The notes under the pieces are model-generated. The model did no database searches, was not told the origin of the DNA, and was given only the letters and a program-made list of their open reading frames with translations. Shown piece by piece: positions 39,963 to 49,767 of a stretch of DNA of 64,000 nucleotides (positions are counted from its first letter, which is position 1; the number at the start of each line of letters is the position of its first letter). The stretch spans positions 28,191 to 92,190 of the forward strand of contig JAHFUX010000002.1 of assembly GCA_023264875.1 (NCBI GenBank), read 5' to 3'. This DNA is from Nitrosarchaeum sp. (lineage in GTDB: Archaea > Thermoproteota > Nitrososphaeria > Nitrososphaerales > Nitrosopumilaceae). The translations under genes were made by a program, and so were the position numbers.

Positions 39963-40045
39963 TGCATTTCTGTTTCACATTCGTCAATATTAAATTGAAT
40001 ATATGGCAATCAAGATTAATATCGTATAAAATCTGAGATCTAATT

Positions 40046-40327
40046 GTGTTACCTGATAGATGCTCTATTATGGAAAATGGAAAACAATGTGTAAATCCGC
40101 CAGAATTTGTAGTATCTGTTGTGGTAGAAAAAGATGAATACATGGTTGGAGTCACATGCAATAAACATAAACAAATAGTCTCAGGAAAAATTCAATCTCT
40201 TCAGAACGAAGATAAAATACCTCGTGGAAAGATCAGTTTTTTACCATTAAAAGCAGTTGGAACTGACTGTATACACGGTGATCCTGATGATTTTGTCCAT
40301 TTAGACATTAATAATCCTAAAAATTGA
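40046..40327 (+). CDS. Small Cys/His-rich protein, possible zinc binding
   Basis: Not recognised. The 93-residue protein opens with GTG at 40046 (LPDRCSIMENGKQCVNPPEF). C5-x8-C14 plus a later CNKHK give a possible zinc site. The TATA-like TCGTATAAAATC (40021-40032) about 20 bases upstream supports this non-ATG start. The remainder is beta-rich. It is 23 bases before the next plus-strand gene, perhaps in one transcript. Confidence 0.62.
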   Translation: MLPDRCSIMENGKQCVNPPEFVVSVVVEKDEYMVGVTCNKHKQIVSGKIQSLQNEDKIPRGKISFLPLKAVGTDCIHGDPDDFVHLDINNPKN

Positions 40328-40350
40328 AATAATTTCTTTTTAATTACATT

Positions 40351-40728
40351 ATGTTGCTTTTCGATATCTTATCTGATTTATTAAAAATTAACGACATTTT
40401 ATTGATCATAAAAAACAACGCTGCTGTTTCTGAGATTAGAGGCAACTCTTTACACATTAAACAGAAAGAAAAATGGATTACAATTGGTGATAATGATGGA
40501 CCAGCTCACATGCACATTAATACTGAATTGATACAAGTTGTCAAATTTGTTGAGGACAAAAAATCTGATCGTACAAGCTTTAGTGTCCAATTTTTTGATC
40601 AAAATGGAGACCGTATTTTGGGTGCATTTTTTACAAAAATGTATGATCAAAGTAATAATCTTAACTTTGAGAGAAAAAAAATTTATGAAAAATTATGTGA
40701 AAAATATGGTTCAAAAATTCAATTTTAA
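40351..40728 (+). CDS. 125-residue protein, possibly HemS/ChuX-like
   Basis: Not firmly recognised. Soluble, with an alpha/beta pattern (GNSLHIKQKEKWITIGDNDG; AHMHINTELIQVVKFVEDKK; FSVQFFDQNGDRILGAFFTK). The HMHIN-then-VKFVE-then-FFDQNGD order recalls small heme-utilisation proteins of the HemS/ChuX superfamily, but this rests on general likeness only. It follows the Cys/His-rich gene by 23 bases. Confidence 0.58.
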   Translation: MLLFDILSDLLKINDILLIIKNNAAVSEIRGNSLHIKQKEKWITIGDNDGPAHMHINTELIQVVKFVEDKKSDRTSFSVQFFDQNGDRILGAFFTKMYDQSNNLNFERKKIYEKLCEKYGSKIQF

Positions 40729-40769
40729 AAAAAATACCTTGTCTGAAAATGACAAGGAGAAAAATTCTT

Positions 40770-40859
40770 TTATTCTTCTAATTGTTTTTTCTTCTTTTCT
40801 TTTTCAGATTGCTGTTTAGCTAATTCTAATTCTTCATTTGTATGTTTGAATTTTTTCAA
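40770..40859 (-). CDS. Possible 29-residue charged microprotein
   Basis: A TTG at 40859 opens KKFKHTNEELELAKQQSEKE followed by a Lys-rich end (KKKKQLEE) and TAA. It would be one highly charged helix. A strong TATA-like TTTTATATAT on the minus strand (40881-40890) lies 22-31 bases upstream, the usual leaderless spacing, and no other gene uses that site. Size makes chance possible. Confidence 0.35.
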   Translation of the reverse strand: MKKFKHTNEELELAKQQSEKEKKKKQLEE

Positions 40860-40936
40860 TCTATTGATAATTTACAATCTATATATAAAAACTGCACAGT
40901 TTTTCTCGATGTGATCTAAGCGTAAATTCAGACTTG

Positions 40937-41911
40937 CTAATATCCAACAGAGTAAATGGGTTTTTTTCCATTAATCCCTAAATTCAAATTCTTTACAGTA
41001 ATTTCTGCCATTTTTACTCTTGTCTCTTTGGTTGAACTTCCTATGTGTGGTGCTAAAACAACATTTTGTATCTTTGCTAATGGATGTTTTTCACTAATAG
41101 GCTCTGATTCGTATACGTCAAGAGCAGCACCTGCAATGATTTTTTTATTTAGTGCTATTATGAGATCTTTTTCATTAACAATTTTGCCACGTGCAGTATT
41201 AATTAAAAATGCAGATTTTTTCATTTTTTTAAAAATTTTCATATCAAATAACTGATTGGTTTCTTTTGTGTGGGGCACATGTATTGAAATTATATCACTT
41301 TGAGTTATCAGTTTGTCTAATGTAACATATTTTACTCCTAATAATTTTTCTTTATTTTTGGAAACAGGTTTTCTATTATGATATACTATTTTCATATCAA
41401 ATGACTTGGCTCGTTTTGCAAGAGTACTGCCAATCCTTCCTAATCCAAAAATTCCTAATGTCTTACCTTGAAGATCAGTTCCTACATAATCATATGCCCC
41501 ATAAATTTGCCTCCATTTCCCATCTCTGACTATTCTGTCTCCTTCAGAAACTCTGCGTAAAATATCAAGCATCAAAGAAAATGCCAAATCTGCTGTCGCA
41601 TCTGTAAGAACTTCTGGAGTATATCCAACACGAATTTTCTTTTTCTTTGCATATTGTGTATCTATATGATCAAAACCAACACTATAGGTACTGATAACTT
41701 TGAGATTTTTTGCAATATCTATCAAGTCACTATCGATTTTATCATATGGAAAACAGATCAATCCCTCAACCTTTTCAATTTTTGTTCTTAGTTTTGTTTT
41801 TGAAATTGGAATTTTACCTGAATGAATTTCAATTTGATATTTTTTTCTTAACTCTTTTAATGCAAAATCATGAAGTGTTCTAGTGAGAAAAACTCGCTTT
41901 TTTTCCATCAT
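40937..41911 (-). CDS. D-2-hydroxyacid dehydrogenase (glyoxylate/hydroxypyruvate reductase-like)
   Basis: NAD(P)-dependent reductase of 324 residues. The Rossmann motif is GIFGLGRIGSTLAKRA; catalytic Arg lies in INTARGKIVN, Glu in DVYESEPI, and His in LAPHIGSSTKE. After the second beta strand comes YHNRKP, where Arg could favour NADP. Substrate may be glyoxylate, hydroxypyruvate or 3-phosphoglycerate; absence of an ACT-type extension argues against full-length SerA. Start is ATG at 41911. Confidence 0.9.
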   Translation of the reverse strand: MMEKKRVFLTRTLHDFALKELRKKYQIEIHSGKIPISKTKLRTKIEKVEGLICFPYDKIDSDLIDIAKNLKVISTYSVGFDHIDTQYAKKKKIRVGYTPEVLTDATADLAFSLMLDILRRVSEGDRIVRDGKWRQIYGAYDYVGTDLQGKTLGIFGLGRIGSTLAKRAKSFDMKIVYHNRKPVSKNKEKLLGVKYVTLDKLITQSDIISIHVPHTKETNQLFDMKIFKKMKKSAFLINTARGKIVNEKDLIIALNKKIIAGAALDVYESEPISEKHPLAKIQNVVLAPHIGSSTKETRVKMAEITVKNLNLGINGKKPIYSVGY

Positions 41912-41953
41912 CCATGAGATTTATCTCAAACCATTTATACGATTTCTTTCTAG

Positions 41954-42103
41954 ATGAATATGATGTCAAAGACTGAAGAAGAGGAATTTGCAATTTGTAT
42001 TGAATGTGGAAATTCTATTGAAAAATGTGTTTGTGTCTGTCCTTATTGCGGTGAACGAGATAAATGTGAATGTGTGCTATTTGATTCAGCTACTGGTGGT
42101 TAG
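41954..42103 (+). CDS. Small cysteine-rich zinc-ribbon-like protein
   Basis: A 49-residue protein of acidic N-terminus (MNMMSKTEEEEFAIC) and eight cysteines in C-x3-C, C-x-C-x-C-x2-C and C-x-C groups (ICIECGNS; KCVCVCPYCGERDKCECV). It should bind one or two zinc ions or a Fe-S cluster. It lies about 50 bases upstream of the 2-oxoacid:ferredoxin oxidoreductase genes on the same strand and may be linked to them, which is inference. Start may also be the in-frame ATG codons 2-3 residues later. Confidence 0.62.
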   Translation: MNMMSKTEEEEFAICIECGNSIEKCVCVCPYCGERDKCECVLFDSATGG

Positions 42104-42153
42104 ATCAATTCATTCAGCATGTTATTAATATTCAAAAAATAACAGGATTGTAT

Positions 42154-44064
42154 ATGGGTTCTATTGATTTTACTTGGTTAATTGGAGGTCCACAAGGAAG
42201 CGGAGTTGATTCTGGCGCTAATGTTTTTTCTAAAGTTTGTGCAGAAATGGGGTATAGGATTTTTGGTAAGAGGGAATTTTATTCTAATATTAAGGGAGAA
42301 CACAGTTATTTTGTAGTTAGAGTTTCTGATGAAGAAATTCATTCAAATGTAAATGATGTTACTTTAATGGCTTCTTTTGATGCTGAAACAATTTTCAGAC
42401 ATTTTAATGAAGTTCCTAAAGATGGCGGAATAATATATGATTCTGATTTAGATAAAACAACTACTGATGAAGTACTTACACTTGATAATTATTTTAAAGC
42501 AAGATTACACAAAGAATTAGAATCTAAAAACAAACCTTTTACAATTGCTGGTGTTCTTGAAATTGCAAAAGAGAAAGGTGTGCATCTTTATCCAGTATCT
42601 TTTCGAGAAATACTGTCAAATCTTGCTGAAAAGACAGAAAATCCAAAACTAAAGGGATTAGTTAGACTGTTTAATGTACTTGCAGTTTCATTATCGTTGG
42701 GATTAATCAAAATGCCACTTGATCCTTTACTTCAATCCGTTAATTCTATATTTTCAAAAAAACCTCAAATAGCAGAAATTAATAAACAAGCAGCAAATTT
42801 TGCATATGATTACGCTAAATCCAAATTTAGTAATTTTCAATATGCTTTAACTGGTACTACTAAACAACCTGATACCATTCTTGTTCAAGGTCATTTTGGA
42901 ACTTCGATAGGAAAAATGGTTAGTGGTTGTAGATTTCAATCATACTATCCTATTACTCCTGCCTCTGATGAAAGCGTCTATCTGGAATCTCATGAGCTTT
43001 TAGAAATTCACAATGATCGGCCTGGCTCAACTATTGTGATTCAAACTGAAGATGAAATATCTGCAATGGGTATGATGATTGGTGCTGCATTAACTGGTAC
43101 ACGTTCTTCTACATCTACTTCTGGGCCTGGATTTGCATTAATGGCTGAATCCCTTGGCTGGGCTGGAATTAATGAAGTTCCAATTGTAATTACTTTGTAT
43201 CAGAGAAGTGGACCTTCAACAGGTCTTCCTACCCGACATGGACAAGATGACTTGCTCTTTGCAGTACATGCTGGACATGGTGATTTTCCAAAAATTGTTT
43301 ATGCCTCTGGTGATATTGAAGAAAGCTTCTATGACACTGGAAGATGTTTTAATTATGCAGATGTCTATCAAATTCCTGTTATCCATATGATGGACAAATT
43401 TCTTTCGAGTTCTGTTGTAACCTGTAAAAAATTTGATCCTCAAAAGATTTCTATTGATAGAGGTCTATTACTAGATAAAGTAGATGGAGAATACAAGCGG
43501 TTTGCTTTTACTGATGATGGAATTTCACCACGTTCTAGATTAGGATTAGATAATGGTGTTTTTTGGAATACTGGAGATGAATCAGATGAATTTGGTCATA
43601 TTACAGAAGATCCTTATGTTCGTATCCAAATGATGGATAAAAGAATGTCTAGATTAGACTTGGTAACAAAAAGAATTCCAAATGATGAACAAGTTGTTTC
43701 ATTTGGTGTTCATGATTACACTATAATTTCTTGGGGTTCTACAAAGGGTCCAATTTTGGACGCTATTTCCATACTTAAAAAAGAAGGAATTAACATTGGA
43801 TTTATCCAAATTAAATTAATTCATCCATTTCCATCTGATTATGTCAAGTCTCTTCTAAAAGATGCAAAAACCGTAATAGACATTGAAGCAAATCATTCAG
43901 GTCAACTAGGCAAGATCTTCAATCAAAATGTATTGCGAGAAATTGATTATTTTATACTAAAATATACTGGAAGAGGGATGACCAGTACTGAAATTTATGA
44001 TTCACTAAAAAAAATAGTTGAAAATAAAGCAAACAAAAGAGAGGTTCTAAGTCATGGCGCTTAA
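42154..44064 (+). CDS. korA: 2-oxoacid:ferredoxin oxidoreductase, alpha subunit (gamma-alpha fusion)
   Basis: With the beta subunit it decarboxylates a 2-oxoacid (pyruvate or 2-oxoglutarate) to acyl-CoA with ferredoxin as acceptor, or runs in reverse. From ATG 42154 it has 636 residues. The N-terminal gamma-type domain ([15 protein letters not shown]) is fused to the alpha domain ([41 protein letters not shown]). The two-subunit form is the archaeal Sulfolobus type. A TTG two codons upstream (42148) is an alternative start. It overlaps korB by 11 bases. Confidence 0.93.
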   Translation: MGSIDFTWLIGGPQGSGVDSGANVFSKVCAEMGYRIFGKREFYSNIKGEHSYFVVRVSDEEIHSNVNDVTLMASFDAETIFRHFNEVPKDGGIIYDSDLDKTTTDEVLTLDNYFKARLHKELESKNKPFTIAGVLEIAKEKGVHLYPVSFREILSNLAEKTENPKLKGLVRLFNVLAVSLSLGLIKMPLDPLLQSVNSIFSKKPQIAEINKQAANFAYDYAKSKFSNFQYALTGTTKQPDTILVQGHFGTSIGKMVSGCRFQSYYPITPASDESVYLESHELLEIHNDRPGSTIVIQTEDEISAMGMMIGAALTGTRSSTSTSGPGFALMAESLGWAGINEVPIVITLYQRSGPSTGLPTRHGQDDLLFAVHAGHGDFPKIVYASGDIEESFYDTGRCFNYADVYQIPVIHMMDKFLSSSVVTCKKFDPQKISIDRGLLLDKVDGEYKRFAFTDDGISPRSRLGLDNGVFWNTGDESDEFGHITEDPYVRIQMMDKRMSRLDLVTKRIPNDEQVVSFGVHDYTIISWGSTKGPILDAISILKKEGINIGFIQIKLIHPFPSDYVKSLLKDAKTVIDIEANHSGQLGKIFNQNVLREIDYFILKYTGRGMTSTEIYDSLKKIVENKANKREVLSHGA

Positions 44065-45016
44065 ACTGGCTGATTACAAAACCGAAGTACATAATGATTG
44101 GTGTCCTGGTTGTGGAGATTTTGGAATAGTTAACGCATTACAAATGGCATTAGCTGAAATGGGAATAGAACGTGATAAAGCAACAATTTTTTCTGGCATT
44201 GGTTGTTCTGGAAAAACATCTCATTTTATCAACACATATGGTGTTCATACCCTACATGGAAGAGTTTTGACTTTTGCCCAAGGTGGAAAACTTGCAAATC
44301 CAGAGATGACAGTTGTGGCAGTAGGTGGTGATGGTGATGGATTGGGAATAGGGGCTGGTCATTTTGTTGCAGCTGGAAGACGTAATATTGACATGACTTA
44401 CATAATATTTGATAATGGAGTTTATGGTTTAACTAAAGGACAAGCTTCACCAACATTAAGACTAGGTGAGAAAACAAAATCACTTCCTTCTCCAAATACA
44501 AACTATAACGTAAATCCTATTGGATTGGCAGTTGCTAGTGGGTTTACATTTGTAGCGCGTGGTTATTCTTATGATGTTCGACATTTGAAAGATTTGATCA
44601 TCAAAGCTGTTCGTCACAAAGGTCTTTCTTTCCTTGATGTGTTACAACCATGTCCAACTTACAATGATATCAATACTCGAGATTGGTATGCTGGTATTGA
44701 TTTAGCACAAGAATCTATGGAAAGACACTCTAGAATCTATAAACTTGAAGATACACATTTTGATCCAATGGTGCATTATGACAATGAGACAGAGGTTAAT
44801 GAAAAATTATCTCAAGCCTTGATCAAATCTCTGGAATGGGGAAATAAAATTCCAATAGGTGTATTTTATCAAAATGAAATAATCTCACCATATTCTACTA
44901 GGCTAACTGATAAAATTCCAAATTATCTTGAAAACCCTCCTGCACAACAAAGGATTTCAGAAAATGGATTGCCTACTACTGATGTTTCAGAAATACTTGA
45001 TTCCCTCAGAGTTTAG
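44054..45016 (+). CDS. korB: 2-oxoacid:ferredoxin oxidoreductase, beta subunit
   Basis: Thiamine-diphosphate subunit, 320 residues. The cluster ligands [20 protein letters not shown] and LQPCPTYND match the single 4Fe-4S cluster of the two-subunit enzymes. The ThDP motif runs from [15 protein letters not shown] to [15 protein letters not shown]. It overlaps korA, and the pair links carbon metabolism to ferredoxin (a ferredoxin gene is at 62906). Confidence 0.94.
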   Translation: MALKLADYKTEVHNDWCPGCGDFGIVNALQMALAEMGIERDKATIFSGIGCSGKTSHFINTYGVHTLHGRVLTFAQGGKLANPEMTVVAVGGDGDGLGIGAGHFVAAGRRNIDMTYIIFDNGVYGLTKGQASPTLRLGEKTKSLPSPNTNYNVNPIGLAVASGFTFVARGYSYDVRHLKDLIIKAVRHKGLSFLDVLQPCPTYNDINTRDWYAGIDLAQESMERHSRIYKLEDTHFDPMVHYDNETEVNEKLSQALIKSLEWGNKIPIGVFYQNEIISPYSTRLTDKIPNYLENPPAQQRISENGLPTTDVSEILDSLRV

Positions 45017-45064
45017 AATGTCTATAACCTAATGAGTTATAGACTAGTTTATTCGTAGATCACC

Positions 45065-45505
45065 TTGCTATTGAACATAAACGAGGCAAATAAAATATTT
45101 AGAAAATCTATTATCAAAGGTTTCTTTGAGCCCCAACTAGTTAATCTTGATTTTAAAAAATCAGGAGTCAAACACCCTTCTATAACCGATGATGGTTTGA
45201 TGCAATCTGATTTACTTCACGTGTTTTTTGATGTGGATACTGGCTCTGATTACCCAGATGCAGATGAATGGTTTATCGTTGAACTGCTTTTTCCACATGA
45301 TATTAAACTTCCAGACACTTTGAAAGGAACTGATTATTTCACAACTATTTCAGTCGAGGATGGAAGAACATTTTGGCATCATCGTGAACTAATACGCTAC
45401 AAATATGGCAAATCAAAAAAACTCAATGATGCATTAGAATTTTTAGAATCAAAATACAAAGAACTACACGGTTTACTTGAACCACTTCAAAAAGATCTCA
45501 AATAA
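45065..45505 (+). CDS. 146-residue protein, unknown function
   Basis: Not recognised. It starts with TTG at 45065 (LLNINEANKIFRKSIIKGFF) and is soluble, acidic and mixed alpha/beta (WFIVELLFPHDIKLPDTLKG; LNDALEFLESKYKELHGLLE). It lies 48 bases after korB on the same strand and overlaps the next, convergent gene by 8 bases. Confidence 0.65.
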   Translation: MLLNINEANKIFRKSIIKGFFEPQLVNLDFKKSGVKHPSITDDGLMQSDLLHVFFDVDTGSDYPDADEWFIVELLFPHDIKLPDTLKGTDYFTTISVEDGRTFWHHRELIRYKYGKSKKLNDALEFLESKYKELHGLLEPLQKDLK

Positions 45506-46034
45506 TTGCATTCCAACTATCTCCTCTGAAAACATATCTTTTGTTTTCAGATGTTGCAGTATTAAGACGCCATCTTATTGATTCAGGATCAAACTTGTAA
45601 ACTATTTCTAAAACATCTGATGGTAATTTTTCTGGATCTAGATGATATGGAAGCAATTCTAAAACAAAATCTATTTTTTCAATTGCATTATCATACCATT
45701 GCCTATCTTCTGTATCCAACACAAAAACTATTTTTGGATTTCCTAAAAAATTAATAATTATCTTTAAAGCATTTCCAGTACCTCTACGTCTTTTCATCTC
45801 TTTGAAAACAGCCTTCATTTTTTCCCAGCGTCTAAAATCAAACCATTTGAAAAATTCTTCGTTAAAAGCAAGTGGTATGTCTAAATTCAAAAAACTGACA
45901 AAATTATCATCATTTGCTTCAATCTCCTCTTGAATAATTGAAAATCTAGAATTCAAATATCCATAAATTACTTCAATCTCCCACGGTGATATTCCATAAT
46001 ATTGTAAAGATATTTTCAAATTCTCGTCAATCAT
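45498..46034 (-). CDS. 178-residue soluble protein, unknown function
   Basis: Not recognised. Mostly helical, rich in Trp, Phe and Asp/Glu (EEFFKWFDFRRWEKMKAVFK; WYDNAIEKIDFVLELLPYHL). No signal peptide or metal motif. It converges on the 45065 gene. ATG at 46034 is the only good start. Confidence 0.66.
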   Translation of the reverse strand: MIDENLKISLQYYGISPWEIEVIYGYLNSRFSIIQEEIEANDDNFVSFLNLDIPLAFNEEFFKWFDFRRWEKMKAVFKEMKRRRGTGNALKIIINFLGNPKIVFVLDTEDRQWYDNAIEKIDFVLELLPYHLDPEKLPSDVLEIVYKFDPESIRWRLNTATSENKRYVFRGDSWNAII

Positions 46035-46135
46035 TAATTAGAAATCATGAAAATTGTAATTAAATCTTCAAATATAGTCAGGTTTGGCTTTGTTTCTCCT
46101 CAAAACTAAAATTATGGAGTAAAAAATGCTCACTA

Positions 46136-46462
46136 ATGAAAAAGGAATTTGTGGTAAGAAGTATTGATGCTGCACCTGACGGTGCACCATATGTTGTTGT
46201 CTCTCTATCTTCTGTTAAAGACCTTAAAGAAGGAACCACTTCTACTCCTTCTCCTTTTGGTAGCCCAAAAGTGATGGGATTCACTAACATGAATGATATG
46301 ATGAAGGATCTCAACAAAATGTTCTCTGGAATGGGTGGAATGGGTATGCAAAGTGGTGTGACACAACTAAAACTTGAGATGCATGAATACAAAGAAATGG
46401 GTTTGTCTGTAGGCGATAAAGTCTATCTTGAATTAACCAAAGAAGAAACTTTGGGCATATAA
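46136..46462 (+). CDS. 108-residue beta-rich protein with Gly/Met-rich loop
   Basis: Not firmly recognised. Two beta-rich parts (FVVRSIDAAPDGAPYVVVSL; LKLEMHEYKEMGLSVGDKVY) flank a flexible Gly/Met loop (KMFSGMGGMGMQSG). The size and the closing GDKVYLEL strand recall Arcadin-1-type proteins of archaeal cytoskeleton clusters, but no actin-like gene is nearby, so the link is weak. ATG at 46136. Confidence 0.62.
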   Translation: MKKEFVVRSIDAAPDGAPYVVVSLSSVKDLKEGTTSTPSPFGSPKVMGFTNMNDMMKDLNKMFSGMGGMGMQSGVTQLKLEMHEYKEMGLSVGDKVYLELTKEETLGI

Positions 46463-46495
46463 TCAATCTATTTTTTATTTTCTTTTTTAATTATT

Positions 46496-47044
46496 CTATA
46501 TGGTGTTAATAAATTTCCATAGATAAAATATGCTAACTGTTCCAATTACAAATAACATTGGTTTCCATGCAAAAACTGGAATGCTGGGTGTTGCAAGCTT
46601 TACTTTGTAATTATCAAAAATCATGTGAACATTTTTTTTGATTTTATCGTGCCAGATTTTATAATCCACTTGGTATTTTTTCAATATCTCTTCTACTTCA
46701 TATATCACAGGTGTTCTTTGTGATACTAAGTGTTGAAGATAATCTCTTGAAACTTCAACTTCTGCATGTATGCCAATTAATCCTTTTTTAAGATCTACCA
46801 TTCTCACATGCATTTCCCATGGCTTTTTTAGTTTAAGATTCAAACCGTTTCCAATTTGGTCAGGCTGTTTATGTTCTAGTTTGACTTTAGTAAATCCTTC
46901 AGCTGTGAAAATTTTCATTAATTCATCAAAGCTCTTCTTCACTACAATGTGAAGCTGTTCTACACCTTTACTATCTATGTCAATACTGTGTTTTAATCCG
47001 TCCAGAAATGAAATTGTTTTGGGATATCTTGTTAGGTATTCCAT
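46496..47044 (-). CDS. Tail-anchored membrane protein, unknown
   Basis: Not recognised. The 182-residue protein is cytoplasmic for about 155 residues (alpha/beta, KGLIGIHAEVEVSRDYLQHL) and ends in a single hydrophobic helix (FVIGTVSIFYLWKFINTI), a tail-anchor layout. It is 48 bases downstream of cofE on the same strand. Confidence 0.66.
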   Translation of the reverse strand: MEYLTRYPKTISFLDGLKHSIDIDSKGVEQLHIVVKKSFDELMKIFTAEGFTKVKLEHKQPDQIGNGLNLKLKKPWEMHVRMVDLKKGLIGIHAEVEVSRDYLQHLVSQRTPVIYEVEEILKKYQVDYKIWHDKIKKNVHMIFDNYKVKLATPSIPVFAWKPMLFVIGTVSIFYLWKFINTI

Positions 47045-47092
47045 AATTTTGTCCTCAAAAAACCTCTATTTAAAGCAGAATCAATTCAAATT

Positions 47093-47869
47093 CTAGTAAT
47101 TCATTGGATTTGTTAGACCTCTAACGTATACGCACTGATCTGGAGATATTGCCGTCTCAGTTGGGTTGATTTTTCTATCTGTAAGTTTTGCTCCTGAATT
47201 TCTAACAATTGCAAATGGTTTTGATTCTGCAGCCTCACCCATTTTGTGATTCGCGATTGTTGCAAGATTATCTACAACTGCTTGGAAAGTCACCTTCAAT
47301 GGATTTCCATCAAGATCTTTTTCAGCTCTCATATCTAATACTGGTTCAATTCCTGCACATGATACTGCTACCCCTGATGTTCCAATCCGAGATGGCATTA
47401 ATCTACTATCTACTAAAATAACTCCTATGTGGATTAAGAATTTTAAAAAAACTTTTCTTCTAATTTGTTCTGCTATGAGATACGGGTTTTTTGGATATAA
47501 AATCACTTTTCCCTTTTTGGCATTTGATTTATCAATTCCTGCATTTGGAGCCATTATGTTATCTGCTGCAGTAATAACAAAGCCTGAAATTCCACCGAAA
47601 ATTTTATCCGATTCTCTTAGAATTATCTCTGCAATTTCAGCTTTTATTTGAAATTTCTTAGAAATTTCAGTTCCTTCTTTTGATATCTTGACGTTGTTTA
47701 AATCAATTAATCTTCCCTGAGAATTAGAGATGTATTTTGTTGACACTACTATGACGTCTCCTTCTTGTAGTCTTTCATCATTTTTGTCTAGTGTCTCTAA
47801 TAATGCCTCAAACACATCAAATTCCTCTTCTTTTCTTTCTGAAAATAATGGCGATACGGTTAGAGACAC
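47093..47869 (-). CDS. cofE: Coenzyme F420-0:L-glutamate ligase
   Basis: Adds glutamates to the deazaflavin cofactor F420-0 using GTP. The 258-residue protein has family motifs DVIVVSTKYISNSQGRLIDL, ITAADNIMAPNAGIDKSNA and DSRLMPSRIGTSGVAVSCAG. The start is GTG at 47869 (SLTVSPLF). Other F420 biosynthesis genes are not in this window. It implies that the organism makes F420. Confidence 0.93.
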   Translation of the reverse strand: MSLTVSPLFSERKEEEFDVFEALLETLDKNDERLQEGDVIVVSTKYISNSQGRLIDLNNVKISKEGTEISKKFQIKAEIAEIILRESDKIFGGISGFVITAADNIMAPNAGIDKSNAKKGKVILYPKNPYLIAEQIRRKVFLKFLIHIGVILVDSRLMPSRIGTSGVAVSCAGIEPVLDMRAEKDLDGNPLKVTFQAVVDNLATIANHKMGEAAESKPFAIVRNSGAKLTDRKINPTETAISPDQCVYVRGLTNPMNY

Positions 47870-48006
47870 AATATATTGTGATATTTTGTTTCTTTTTTAT
47901 TGTTATGAAATCATACTTTTACTCTATCCATTCCCATTGCCTGATAGTTTTTGTCAGTGATCCTCTTCTGAAAAGCTTTTAATCTGTAGAACTAGCTTTT
48001 TCAATT

Positions 48007-49278
48007 ATGAATATAACTGAAAAGATACTTGCACGTGCTTCAGGAAGACAACGAGTTGTTCCTGGTGATGTAATATTTGCAAATGTGGACAAAGTAATGA
48101 TTCATGATGTATCTGGTCCCGGTGTGATCAAAGTATTTGATAAATTAAAGAAACAAGGCATTAATGTTGATAAATTATGGGATCCAACCAAAGTTTGGGT
48201 TGCAGAAGATCATTTTGTTCCTTCTGCAGATATGGTATCAGCTGAAAATATTGTGAAATTGTCTAATTTTACAAAAAATTATGGTATTGAAAAACACTTC
48301 AAGTATGGAATGGGGCAATATGGAATTTGTCACACGCTATCCCATGAAGAAGCATTGGTGTTACCTGGAGAAGTATATGTTGGAGGTGATTCTCATACTA
48401 ATACCACTGGTGCATTGGGGTCATTTGCTTGTGGATTGGGTCATACTGATGTAGCCTATGTTTTATTGAATGGCAAAATTTGGTTTAAAGTTCCTGAAAC
48501 ATTATACTTTAAGCTAAATGGAAAACTTCCAGAACATGTAATGGCTAAAGATTTTATCCTAAAGATCATTGGTGATATCAGCACTGAGGGAGGAGCATAC
48601 AAAACAATGCAGTTTGGTGGAAGTGGAATTGATGAAATGTCCGTTGAGAGTAGATTGACTTTATGTAACATGACTACAGAAGCTGGTGCTAAAAATGGAA
48701 TAGTGGAACCTGATCAAAAAGTGGTTGATTATCTTACAAGTAGAGGAGCTACAAATATTTCCCTAGTTCATGGAGATGATGATGCTGAATATCAAAAGAT
48801 ATACGAATACGAAGGTTCAGAAATGGAGCCAATTGTGGCAAAACCCTTTTCCCCAGAAAATATTTCCATAGTTAGAGAAGCACCATCTGTAGAATTAGAC
48901 AAATCATACATTGGTTCTTGTACTGGTGCAAAATACGAAGATTTGGAAGCAGTCGCTAAAATTCTCAAAGGAAGAAAAGTTAAGATTAGAACCGAAATTT
49001 TACCGGCTTCAATTTCTATTTACAAACGAGTAATGGAAAACGGACTGCTCAAAATATTTTTAGACGCAGGCGTCACTGTTGGTCCACCAACATGCGGAGC
49101 ATGCTGTGGTGCACATATGGGAGTTTTGGCAAAAGATGAAATTTGCATTAGTACTACAAATAGAAACTTTCCAGGAAGAATGGGTCATGTTGATTCACAA
49201 ACATATCTTTCCTCCCCACTTGTAGCGGCAGCATCTGCAGTTACTGGTAAAATAACTGATCCGAGGGACTTGAATTGA
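48007..49278 (+). CDS. Aconitase-type hydro-lyase large subunit (archaeal LeuC/homoaconitase group)
   Basis: Large subunit of an isopropylmalate isomerase or homoaconitase. The 423-residue, archaeal-length protein has the early GGDSHTNTTGALGSFACGLG motif and the 4Fe-4S cysteines in SYIGSCTGAKYEDL and GPPTCGACCGAH. The usual GSCTN-x-R reads GSCTGAK, changing two conserved residues near the substrate. A TATA-like CTTTTAATC (47977-47985) precedes the ATG. It overlaps the small subunit by 4 bases. Function as homoaconitase in lysine synthesis is inferred from the bacterial-type leuCD next door. Confidence 0.88.
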   Translation: MNITEKILARASGRQRVVPGDVIFANVDKVMIHDVSGPGVIKVFDKLKKQGINVDKLWDPTKVWVAEDHFVPSADMVSAENIVKLSNFTKNYGIEKHFKYGMGQYGICHTLSHEEALVLPGEVYVGGDSHTNTTGALGSFACGLGHTDVAYVLLNGKIWFKVPETLYFKLNGKLPEHVMAKDFILKIIGDISTEGGAYKTMQFGGSGIDEMSVESRLTLCNMTTEAGAKNGIVEPDQKVVDYLTSRGATNISLVHGDDDAEYQKIYEYEGSEMEPIVAKPFSPENISIVREAPSVELDKSYIGSCTGAKYEDLEAVAKILKGRKVKIRTEILPASISIYKRVMENGLLKIFLDAGVTVGPPTCGACCGAHMGVLAKDEICISTTNRNFPGRMGHVDSQTYLSSPLVAAASAVTGKITDPRDLN

Positions 49279-49760
49279 AAGGAAACGTCATAAAATACGA
49301 AAGAGACAATATTGATACGGATGTCATTATCCCTGGTCAGTATCTCAAAGTACATGACTATGCTGAGCTTGCATTACATGCCATGGAAGGCCTTGATCCT
49401 GATTTTCACTCAAAAGTAAAAGAAGGTGATTTTATCTTATCTGGAAGAAATTTTGGCTGCGGTTCATCTCGTGAACATGCTCCGATTGCACTTTCTCATT
49501 CTGGAATAAAGGCAGTACTTGCGCTCTCATTTGCAAGAATATTTTATAGAAATGCAGTTGATGGTGCATTTTTGTTACCAATAGAAATTGAAGAGGATGC
49601 ATACTCAAATATTTCTGAAGGCGACGAACTCGATATTGACATTCGTATAAATGAAATCAAAAATCTTACAAAAAATAAAACATACAAAATGAAACCTTTC
49701 TCAGAAATTATTGGAAAAATAATAGAAGCTGGCGGTCTATTCAAATACAAACCAGACTAG
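49275..49760 (+). CDS. Aconitase-type hydro-lyase small subunit (archaeal LeuD/HacB group)
   Basis: Swivel subunit, 161 residues, partner of the preceding gene. It has [16 protein letters not shown] and the [17 protein letters not shown] motif with the substrate-binding Ser/Arg. The specificity loop after IIPGQ reads YLKV; in methanogens an Arg in this loop (YLRT) marks homoaconitase, while isopropylmalate isomerase has YLVM. The positively charged Lys favours a longer dicarboxylate such as homoaconitate. The start is TTG at 49275, overlapping the previous stop. Confidence 0.88.
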   Translation: MKGNVIKYERDNIDTDVIIPGQYLKVHDYAELALHAMEGLDPDFHSKVKEGDFILSGRNFGCGSSREHAPIALSHSGIKAVLALSFARIFYRNAVDGAFLLPIEIEEDAYSNISEGDELDIDIRINEIKNLTKNKTYKMKPFSEIIGKIIEAGGLFKYKPD

Positions 49761-49767
49761 GATTAAA

